From CAYWNA01 sp964459305 (GTDB lineage: Bacteria > Planctomycetota > Planctomycetia > Pirellulales > Pirellulaceae), in the NCBI GenBank assembly GCA_964459305.1, contig CAYWNA010000376.1, positions 1-9,864 of the forward strand: a stretch of DNA of 9,864 nt, in the 5' to 3' direction. Position 1 is the first letter of the stretch. Each line of letters starts with the position of its first letter. Positions 1 through 6,417 of the stretch are shown piece by piece. The translations under genes and the position numbers were made by a program. A model generated the notes under the pieces. The model did not search any database. It had not been told where the DNA came from and saw only the letters and a list, made by a program, of their open reading frames with translations.

Positions 1-46
1 GCCCTTACTCATGACCACGCCCAGAGGGCGTGGTTTCAACACTTAA
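1..46. mobile_element. Probable end of an IS200/IS605-like or REP/RAYT-type element (hairpin end only)
   Basis: Seen: positions 14-22 and 26-34 form a perfect 9-bp stem (accacgccc / gggcgtggt) around a 3-nt loop (aga). The block sits directly beside the point where the symporter reading frame loses its family similarity and meets a TAA (43-45). Known: IS200/IS605 elements have no terminal inverted repeats. They carry short subterminal imperfect hairpins near each end, insert 3' of a short AT-rich target without target duplication, and are mobilised by an Y1 transposase; REP elements used by RAYT transposases look similar. Inference: this is one end of such an element, the rest lying left of the window, with a boundary near 42-48. 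No transposase is visible here. The alternative, a rho-independent terminator of the symporter, is weak because no T-run follows the stem on the transcribed strand. Confidence 0.45.
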
Positions 47-1005
47 ATGAACCCGCGCAAGCCTGCCGGAACCAACCGCCGAATCAACATCGGGAATGCC
101 GCATCCTGCGTCGTTAGTTCCGAACCGTAGAGCTGTACCGCGATGATCCCCGGCACTACAATGATCAGAGGCAGCACCACTTGGATCGAGGCGGCCAGCA
201 GAACACCAAGCTGCCCTTGCCTGAGCGTCTTGGCGGCCAGCGTGCGCTGGACGATGTACTGGTTGAACCCCCAGTAGTAAAGGTTGGGAATCCAGATGCC
301 GACCAGCAACGCCGTCCACGGCAGTTCAGGATGGTCGGCCGGCAGTCCCAGGTGCAGCCGATCGGCGTTGTGTTCCACCAACGGCCGCCATCCGCCCACC
401 GCGTCCAGCCCGAAAACCAGGAGACAGAATCCACCGACGATCAGTGCCGATCCGAGAAAAAGATCCGCCCATGCCACCGACTTCAGACCGCCGTAGGTCG
501 TGTAGATGGCCGCAATGATTCCGACAAGCCAAACGGCCTCGGTCAACTCGACATCAAAAATCGTCCGGATGGTCAGGCCGCCGGAGTACAGCACCGCCGA
601 AATCGTAACGGCCACGTAGATGACCATCATGTAGAACGACATGATACCACGAGCGGCCGCGTTGAAGCGGTACTCAAGATACTCCGGGACCGTGCAGACG
701 CCGGTACGCAAGAGCAGGGGCAGAAAGAAGATCGCCACGAAAACCAGCGAGACGGCCGCGATCCAGTCGTATGCCGCGATGGCCAACCCCACGTTGCCGG
801 CGGCGCTGCCGTTCATGCCCACGAACTGCTCGGTGGAGATGTTCGCCGCGATCAACGACAAGCCGATCAACGGCCAGATCAGCCCTCGGCTGGCCAGGAA
901 ATAGTCCTCGCTGCTCTTCTCCCGCCGACCCTTGTACATGCTGAACGCAACGACGAAGCCGAAGAATCCAACAAAAAATGCCACGTCCATCCAGTGAAGT
1001 TCCAT
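43..1005 (-). CDS. Sodium:solute symporter (SGLT-like, SSS family), truncated at the C-terminus
   Basis: Membrane protein expected to import a sugar or similar solute together with Na+. The 320 residues show about eight hydrophobic helices (roughly 7-23, 40-60, 72-98, 118-138, 155-175, 182-200, 230-250, 262-290). Family signatures are clear: DYFLASR (34-40), NISTEQFVGMNGSA (55-68), TVPEYLEYRF (105-114), YTTYGGLKSVAWADL (168-182), YYWGFNQYIVQR (243-254) and PGIIAVQLY (285-293). The start ATG at 1005 has AAAGGGAG (1012-1019) six bases upstream. Family members are usually about 480-600 residues. This one ends in PAGLRGFI just where the conserved TM8 segment with the MSSLxS-type Na2-site serines should begin, so Na+-coupled transport is probably lost. 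It is the last gene of the operon, 28 nt after the CBM9-containing protein. The TAA lies next to a hairpin that looks like a mobile-element end. The family call is firm; the substrate cannot be told, although the neighbouring enzymes suggest a released sugar. Confidence 0.9.
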   Translation of the reverse strand: MELHWMDVAFFVGFFGFVVAFSMYKGRREKSSEDYFLASRGLIWPLIGLSLIAANISTEQFVGMNGSAAGNVGLAIAAYDWIAAVSLVFVAIFFLPLLLRTGVCTVPEYLEYRFNAAARGIMSFYMMVIYVAVTISAVLYSGGLTIRTIFDVELTEAVWLVGIIAAIYTTYGGLKSVAWADLFLGSALIVGGFCLLVFGLDAVGGWRPLVEHNADRLHLGLPADHPELPWTALLVGIWIPNLYYWGFNQYIVQRTLAAKTLRQGQLGVLLAASIQVVLPLIIVVPGIIAVQLYGSELTTQDAAFPMLIRRLVPAGLRGFI

Positions 1006-1033
1006 ACGTGACTCCCTTTGTGGCTTCGGCCGG

Positions 1034-4003
1034 TCAGTCTTTCAGCGTCACTTTTCCGTACTGGTCCATTGTGACCCAGAACTCGCCCTTGGTTCCGGTC
1101 CACATCATGATGGCTTTGCGGCCGTTCCCATCGTCGTCGCAGACGCCCGTCTCGACGCCCAGAACCTTGCCCGGTTCGAGCTTCACGTCCGGTACCGAGA
1201 AACCCAGCTCGATCAGGTAGCCCGTCGAAGTCTCTTTCACCGCCACCTCGCCCGCCCACTGTTTGCGGAACTCGTCGGTCTGCGGTTTCTCGATCGCGTA
1301 CTGATGCGTGTGGTCGAGGTACACGCGCGGCGGGCTGGTGGGCAGGAAATGTAGCTCGTAGCCCATCAACTCGCGCCGGTCGCACTTGGCGAACCAGTCG
1401 TCTCGGCCGTCCATGACCTTCACGCGCTTGCCGCCTCGGTTGTCGTAGTCCAGATAAACCTCGACGCAATCGCACTGGTAGGAGGCTTCCTGCCCCGCCT
1501 CGACCACCGTGTCGTCGTTGACCTCGAATAAGAAGTACAACTTGCCACCCGACCACGCCCCGCGCCACCGGTAACTTAGGTCATCGTTGTCACGCCACTT
1601 CTCGCGAGTCATCCCCTGGCCAAACCACAAATGGTCCGGCCCGGCGACCGCGTTTTCCTTCACGCCCTTCCAATCGTCCGCGTTGCCGTCCACGACGATC
1701 GGGCGGCGCACAAGATCGTACGGGGGAGATGTTTCCTCCGCGTTCGCTTCTCTGTCCGTGGCTCGCAGCCTATCGAGCATCGCGGGGCCGAGTTCCATCG
1801 TGCCGAAGATTCCGTTGAGCTGGCTGGTGGCTACCCAGGGCAGCCAGCCGCGGTGCAGACCGACGCCTCGCCGCGGTGCCAGACTCCAGTGCTCTTGTTG
1901 CCATCCCGGACCGACAAGATCGTACTCGCGCCCTGGAATTGCCAGCATGCCTTTCGTGTTATGCAAGAGGATGCGCGCCACGTCCAGGTAGTGGGGATCG
2001 CCGGTCAGTTGGCTCAGCTCCGCGAACTCGTCGGCATCGAACGCCATATAAGCGTCGACCAGCGAATGGCCCGTGGAAATCAGTTGCAGTCCAACGGTGG
2101 AAACGTCGCGCTTCCAGTGCAACGCGGCATCGCCTTCGTCAACCGGCATGGGAACGTTCCAGCAATAGATCCATGTCGCCGCAAAATTGGCGGCCGCGCG
2201 GGCCCGCTGCAGCCATTTTGTTTCCTTTGTTGCCTTGTACAGCAACAAGTAGGCTTCCAAGGAAAGCGTCGCTGCTTCCTTGTCCAGCACATCGGGGTTG
2301 TCGATCGTGCCGCCGACAAACCGGCCCTGGCGTTGACCGGCATCCCAGCAGTAATCAGCGGCACGTATGGCGCCGTCGAGGTACTTGCGCTCGCCGGTGA
2401 TCTCGCCCATCAACACCAACAGCGGCACGGCGTTGAAGCTGGAGTTCGGCGAGGCGGAAACGACCTCTCCGGAGCCAGCTTCCCAGGTACGTGGAAAACC
2501 TCCGCCGGGCTGCTGTTGCCCCAGAAGCCAATCGGCAAAACCCCGGCACCAAACGAGCCACTGTGGATGATCGCGCCTTTGGTTCTTCTCCCGACGGTAG
2601 GCCTTCAACAGCGCCTTGATCCCGTCGCCGAACGACCGCAGGAAGACTTCACGGCCGGGAAGGGCGCACATCGCGCGGCCATCGTCCAGGTGAAAGCCTT
2701 CACCCTCCGGGGGCGACACGTTCAATCGCGTGAAGGAGTCAACGATTTCGCCGGCCAGTCTTCGCAGACGATCGCCGCGCGGGGTATCGTCCAAAGCGGC
2801 CTCCTGCAACAAGAAATTGGCGGCCTCCAAGTTCTTGCCCGTGAAACCCATCACGGCTTTGCGGTCGGTGAGCGGGTTCACCTTTTGTGCTGCGTCGATG
2901 AAGTTGGGAATGCCGAAGCGGTCGTCCTTGTGCACGATCCTGTCCGCCAGCATGTCCGTCAGGCTGCGTCGGACAACGGCCATGTCGTGCGGCACGACTT
3001 CCGGTTTCAGAGTGTCCCACGTCCAACGCCAGGCGGCCGTGTAGAAGGTGTCGAAGCTCGGTTCGCGGCCGAACCGGAACGCCACCTCGTAGCGCTGAAC
3101 CAGTCCATCCTTGAGCGGATGGTAACGCCGGCGGTATCGGCCCAGTTGACCTCCGGGATAGGTGTTTCCCTGATACGTGACGCCGCCTTCGGTCCCAGGG
3201 AACCAGTAGCCCAACGCCAATCCGTCTTCACGCTCTTGGCCACCAATCGCGCCGAACTGGAAGCGTTCGTCGATCATCGGCACCGCATCCGTGTCGCGCG
3301 AGTCGGCTGCGGTCGTCGCGCCCATTGGGCGAGAGTTCAAAACCGCGATCGACGTGCCGTCGCAAAGATGGGCACCGAACAGCGGTGCCGGTAAACGGTC
3401 CTCGCGAATCCGCACATCGAAGTGATTGGGCCGATAGCCCGCCCGGCCGCCGATGGCAGCATCGCTTAAGTGGTCAAACCCTCCGTAAATCATCCCTGGC
3501 GCAAACCACTCCGCTTCCGGCCATGACAGCCTGTGGCCGACGCAGAGAGTGACGCCCGATAGGAAACCATGTGTGTCATTCCCCTCGACCGTGACTTCTC
3601 GGGCCACGCTCAACACGGACCCGGCAACCGTCCATTTGTCCTCCACGGCAAGCTGAACCTTGGTCGATGGAACCTCCCTTGTCGCCCTAGCCACGAACCC
3701 GCCCGGCACTTGGGTCACCGTCTGGTACGACCAGGCCAGTTCGCTGGTCGTGCCATCCTCGAATGTCTCGATTTGGATCGGCGAGTGCGGAACCGATGAG
3801 GCCATCCCCGCCTTCTCCACTGCAATTCCCCAGCCACGGACTTCGGTGCCGACGGCCCACGCCTCCGCTCCACCGGCCAAGCGGCCGATGAGTACTTTCT
3901 CTCGCGCTTCTTCGGTAGACTCCGCGGCACGCAGCTCGGTGCTGATCCTGCCCGCCAGAGTTACCGCAATCAATACGGCGATTTGCAGCTTGGATATTCT
4001 CAC
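1034..4003 (-). CDS. Secreted (alpha/alpha)-toroid protein with C-terminal CBM9-like domain, putative glycan-active enzyme
   Basis: Predicted secreted protein of 989 residues in this start choice. After a signal peptide (RISKLQIAVLIAVTLAG, probable cleavage after ELRA near residue 26) comes a beta-rich region (about 30-330) with little recognisable similarity. A mainly helical region (about 333-738) follows, with repeated Trp/aromatic and Gly-rich turns such as GFADWLLGQQQPGGGFPRTW, typical of six-hairpin (alpha/alpha) glycosidases and lyases. The last part (about 766-989) resembles the carbohydrate-binding CBM9-like fold: PIVVDGNADDW, GGKLYFLFEVNDDTV, DCVEVYLDYDN and GYLIELGFSVPD are typical motifs. 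The GTG at 4003 is chosen because AGGATTGGAG lies seven bases upstream and the signal peptide then starts at the protein N-terminus. A GTG at 4039 would add 12 residues and overlap the GH89 gene by 8 nt. Domain architecture and position suggest a hydrolase or lyase acting on the same glycan as GH89, but I recognise no classified family and no proven catalytic residues. Confidence 0.85.
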   Translation of the reverse strand: MRISKLQIAVLIAVTLAGRISTELRAAESTEEAREKVLIGRLAGGAEAWAVGTEVRGWGIAVEKAGMASSVPHSPIQIETFEDGTTSELAWSYQTVTQVPGGFVARATREVPSTKVQLAVEDKWTVAGSVLSVAREVTVEGNDTHGFLSGVTLCVGHRLSWPEAEWFAPGMIYGGFDHLSDAAIGGRAGYRPNHFDVRIREDRLPAPLFGAHLCDGTSIAVLNSRPMGATTAADSRDTDAVPMIDERFQFGAIGGQEREDGLALGYWFPGTEGGVTYQGNTYPGGQLGRYRRRYHPLKDGLVQRYEVAFRFGREPSFDTFYTAAWRWTWDTLKPEVVPHDMAVVRRSLTDMLADRIVHKDDRFGIPNFIDAAQKVNPLTDRKAVMGFTGKNLEAANFLLQEAALDDTPRGDRLRRLAGEIVDSFTRLNVSPPEGEGFHLDDGRAMCALPGREVFLRSFGDGIKALLKAYRREKNQRRDHPQWLVWCRGFADWLLGQQQPGGGFPRTWEAGSGEVVSASPNSSFNAVPLLVLMGEITGERKYLDGAIRAADYCWDAGQRQGRFVGGTIDNPDVLDKEAATLSLEAYLLLYKATKETKWLQRARAAANFAATWIYCWNVPMPVDEGDAALHWKRDVSTVGLQLISTGHSLVDAYMAFDADEFAELSQLTGDPHYLDVARILLHNTKGMLAIPGREYDLVGPGWQQEHWSLAPRRGVGLHRGWLPWVATSQLNGIFGTMELGPAMLDRLRATDREANAEETSPPYDLVRRPIVVDGNADDWKGVKENAVAGPDHLWFGQGMTREKWRDNDDLSYRWRGAWSGGKLYFLFEVNDDTVVEAGQEASYQCDCVEVYLDYDNRGGKRVKVMDGRDDWFAKCDRRELMGYELHFLPTSPPRVYLDHTHQYAIEKPQTDEFRKQWAGEVAVKETSTGYLIELGFSVPDVKLEPGKVLGVETGVCDDDGNGRKAIMMWTGTKGEFWVTMDQYGKVTLKD

Positions 4004-4020
4004 AAACCAACTCCAATCCT
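4004..4020 (-). promoter_or_regulatory. Ribosome binding site that favours the GTG start at 4003
   Basis: On the minus strand AGGATTGGAG (4020-4011) ends in GGAG seven bases before GTG 4003-4001. This is better spaced than the AGGG-like site before the alternative in-frame GTG at 4039, and it places a clean signal peptide at the start of the protein. It lies in the 28-nt gap after the GH89 stop codon. Confidence 0.55.
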
Positions 4021-4031
4021 CAGTTCTTCCA

Positions 4032-6374
4032 TCATTCACCCGTGCCCTGCCGCTCCCACTGCTCCGGCCAGTTGCGGTAGCGGCTTAGCATCTCTTGGGC
4101 GATGCGGATTTCGTTGCCGGTTTTGTTTTCTTTGACGGGCGCGGTGCTGGCAACCCAGGTCTCTTCCCACGCCGCGATGTCGGCGCTGACGGCCTGAGCG
4201 TCAAACGGCCCCTCTCCCGCGGCACGCAGTCGATCAAAGAGCATGCGCCAGCGCACGCCATAGTATCCGCTCAACAGCCCCGACCATTCCTTCCAGGCGT
4301 AGTCCGACAGATTGCCATGATTGTCCCAACGAGTCACCAGTCGGCGGGCGTTGCGTTCATAGAAGTCGGCCTGGATCGGGTCCTTGCCGATCGCTCGCGC
4401 TGACTGAATCCAGCGCGAGAGATGGTACTCAGATCGCGTCGCCACGAGACGGTCGAGATCGTTGATCATCTGGAGATACTCGTCAATCAGCGCATCGCGT
4501 CGTTTCATGTTGCCGGACACATGTGCTGCGTTGATGTTCTCGACCAAACGGCGATCGCCGATGACGATGAACTGCTTGACCAGGTCGACCAGGTCGCGGC
4601 GGTACAGGTCGCAGCCGCCTAATTCCGGCGCACACGAAAGGAAATGGTCTGCGACCGCACGCAATCGCTTCGGATCCCCCAGTTCGCGTGTTGACCGATA
4701 GGACAGACTCGGCTGCCGGAATGTGCATGGCACGAGTTCCCCGATGTTGCTATTTCCCTCGTCACTTATGTCGAGATCATAGATCGTCTCGCCTAGAATG
4801 TTCCACGCCCCGGTCATGGCTTCGGGACAAGCGCCGTAGCGCCGTCGAGCATAATCTTGCAGCCAGGCTGTCAGGTCGATCGGTTTGTCATGCCAGATTG
4901 CATCCGCTTCCAGCTCATACAGAACCGCATTCTGTTCGATTCCCTCGGGCGTGATTCCGGCGCCGATGTGTTTTCCGCGATCCGGAGACGTCACGACTTC
5001 GTGCTGTGCGCTTGCAGCGAATGGCAGGATGCCGTACATCGCCGTGTTCTGGCCGTAGTTGTGAATGATCGACGAGATCCACTGGCGCTCGCGGAATGCC
5101 CTGCGTTGGCGCCACATCGGATTCGCCTCGATGGCCAGATCGAGCAGAATGAGCCGATCGTCGGGGACCTTGCGGAACATCGCTGCGATCTCGTCTTCGC
5201 CCCAGAAGTCCGGGAAGACGAGGAACGGCCAGCCCATCATGACCCACACGCCATCGGGATCCGCCTCGGCGATGCCGCGATACACACCGTCGCCCATGTT
5301 GGCTAAGTCGGCCAGGCGTGTCTTTTCGTCGAACGTCGGCTTCATCTCGATGAACGTGTCGGACATGTAAAGGTGATCGGTCCCGTACTCGCGAATGTAC
5401 TCCTTCAGGAATCGCTTGCCGATTTCGACGAACATCGGCTCGCGGGGGTTGAGGATCAGCGTCGGCTCGAACCCGCACCAGGGTTGACCGTGAAGGATAT
5501 CGAGTTCCGGGTGGGCCTTGGCAAACGCCGGCGGGACGAAGCCGGCGAACGCTTGCGTGACGGGCGTCATGCCGAGTGATCGCTCACGTTCGAGAATGCG
5601 TTTTTGCAATTGGCATTGGCGTTCGATCCAGGATTGCGGGAGCGGCCCTTCGTGAGCATACAGGCAGCCCATATGAAAGAAGGGCAGGTAGGCCGGCCCG
5701 CTGAAGAACTTCGCCAGGTCGGCGTCGCTCAGGCCGTACTCCTTCCAAACCCGCTGCCAGACCACCTCCTGGCCGGTCATCGCCAGCGGCATGTTGATCC
5801 CATGCAACGCCATCCAGTCGATCTCGCGTTCCCAACGCTCCCAATCCCACCACGGCATCGTGTAGCTGAACGTGCATTGGTTGAAATAGTGGACGTAGCG
5901 GTGGGGACAAACGACGCGTGTCTCTTCGATATCAGGAAAACGCTGGGGCAGATCGAGCCGATTGCCGTCCCACGAAATGTGCACGTCGCACGCCCGCTTG
6001 AGATACTCATACGCGCCCCGGCACATCGCCACGCCCGACGAGCCGCGCACGGTCACGTGCCCGTCGACGGCCGCAATCTCAAAGATGTCGCGCTCGTGGT
6101 CCTTGGCGATCAGATCAAACCGGAACTCAGCGGCACGTTCGCCGATCAGCCGTTTGAGCACGTCACGCGCCGCATCCGTCTGCTCCGCCTGCACGACACT
6201 CGCGCCAAGAGCGCACCAGACCGTTATCACCAGCCCAGCGGTATGCCGCAGCCGTTTTGAAATGTCCCTTGGAGTACAGCCTTTAGGCTGCGTAAGACAG
6301 GCTAAAGCCTGGACCCCAACAACCGGCCGTGCCATAGGCAGTGCTCCAGCTCTGATTCCCGATATTGAAAACAC
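4032..6374 (-). CDS. Alpha-N-acetylglucosaminidase, GH89 (NAGLU type), secreted
   Basis: Retaining exo-hydrolase removing terminal alpha-linked N-acetylglucosamine, as known from human NAGLU (heparan sulfate) and clostridial GH89 (mucin-type alpha-1,4-GlcNAc). Length is 780 residues from the chosen start. Order: signal peptide with a long n-region (hydrophobic AGLVITVWCALGASVV at about 46-61, cleavage near VQA/EQ), small NAGLU N-terminal domain (about 66-150), TIM barrel (about 158-490) and helical C-terminal domain (about 505-775). Strong family motifs include FSYTMPWWDWERWEREIDWMA, MALHGINMPLA, SDTFIEMKP with Glu343 (aligns by eye to human Glu316) and GITPEGIEQN with Glu477 (human Glu446), both catalytic. 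SIIHNYGQN and DFYERNAR also match. The frame is open from 6515, but that start would overlap the upstream gene by almost 100 bases; GTG 6374 has AAAGGAG six bases upstream and leaves a 43-nt gap. ATG 6335 is the other candidate. A palindromic repeat is translated within the n-region. The family is certain; the natural substrate is inferred only. Confidence 0.96.
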   Translation of the reverse strand: MFSISGIRAGALPMARPVVGVQALACLTQPKGCTPRDISKRLRHTAGLVITVWCALGASVVQAEQTDAARDVLKRLIGERAAEFRFDLIAKDHERDIFEIAAVDGHVTVRGSSGVAMCRGAYEYLKRACDVHISWDGNRLDLPQRFPDIEETRVVCPHRYVHYFNQCTFSYTMPWWDWERWEREIDWMALHGINMPLAMTGQEVVWQRVWKEYGLSDADLAKFFSGPAYLPFFHMGCLYAHEGPLPQSWIERQCQLQKRILERERSLGMTPVTQAFAGFVPPAFAKAHPELDILHGQPWCGFEPTLILNPREPMFVEIGKRFLKEYIREYGTDHLYMSDTFIEMKPTFDEKTRLADLANMGDGVYRGIAEADPDGVWVMMGWPFLVFPDFWGEDEIAAMFRKVPDDRLILLDLAIEANPMWRQRRAFRERQWISSIIHNYGQNTAMYGILPFAASAQHEVVTSPDRGKHIGAGITPEGIEQNAVLYELEADAIWHDKPIDLTAWLQDYARRRYGACPEAMTGAWNILGETIYDLDISDEGNSNIGELVPCTFRQPSLSYRSTRELGDPKRLRAVADHFLSCAPELGGCDLYRRDLVDLVKQFIVIGDRRLVENINAAHVSGNMKRRDALIDEYLQMINDLDRLVATRSEYHLSRWIQSARAIGKDPIQADFYERNARRLVTRWDNHGNLSDYAWKEWSGLLSGYYGVRWRMLFDRLRAAGEGPFDAQAVSADIAAWEETWVASTAPVKENKTGNEIRIAQEMLSRYRNWPEQWERQGTGE
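6271..6317. repeat. 47-bp double-palindrome REP-like element inside the GH89 5' coding end
   Basis: Seen: two 14-bp near-palindromes, cagcctttaggctg (6277-6290) and caggctaaagcctg (6298-6311), separated by cgtaaga. Including flanks, the 20-nt arms (6271-6290 and 6298-6317) are inverted repeats matching at 16 of 20 positions. Two of the differences (C/G at the inner palindrome stems) are swapped so that each small hairpin stays perfectly paired. In RNA it can fold as two small hairpins or one long one. It resembles dispersed repetitive palindromes that I associate with planctomycete genomes, but only one copy is in the window, so the repeat status is an inference. It is in frame with GH89 and encodes about residues 20-35 of that protein (VQALACLTQPKGCTP). 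Confidence 0.6.
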
Positions 6375-6387
6375 GCGTAGCTCCTTT
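6375..6387 (-). promoter_or_regulatory. Ribosome binding site that favours the GTG start of GH89
   Basis: On the minus strand AAAGGAG (6387-6381) lies six bases before GTG 6374-6372. It is the best Shine-Dalgarno match in the gap after the two-barrel gene. A second possible site is GGAG eight bases before ATG 6335. Both starts lie upstream of the palindromic repeat, so with either one the repeat is translated. Confidence 0.55.
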
Positions 6388-6417
6388 CCCGACGGGTTCT
6401 TCCCAAGTTGTCCCGAA

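Noticed and set aside
14..34. Hairpin as a rho-independent terminator of the operon
   Set aside because: The stem is strong, but the following bases on the transcribed strand (CATGAGTAAGGG) contain no T-run, and the gene before it ends prematurely, so a mobile-element end explains more.
181..1011. 276-codon open frame on the plus strand opposite the symporter
   Set aside because: It is antisense to clear SSS family motifs, and its translation is highly polar and low in hydrophobic residues, mirroring the membrane-protein codons. It is a shadow.
1631..3394. 587-codon open frame on the plus strand opposite the toroid/CBM9 gene
   Set aside because: It is fully antisense to a gene with a signal peptide and recognisable domains. 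Its translation is rich in Arg, Gln, His and Val with no domain pattern, as expected for a shadow frame in GC-rich DNA.
6271..6317. Double palindrome as an intergenic terminator or transcription attenuator
   Set aside because: It has no T-run on either strand, and it lies downstream of both plausible GH89 start codons, so it is more likely a dispersed repeat caught inside the coding region. An effect on translation is not excluded.
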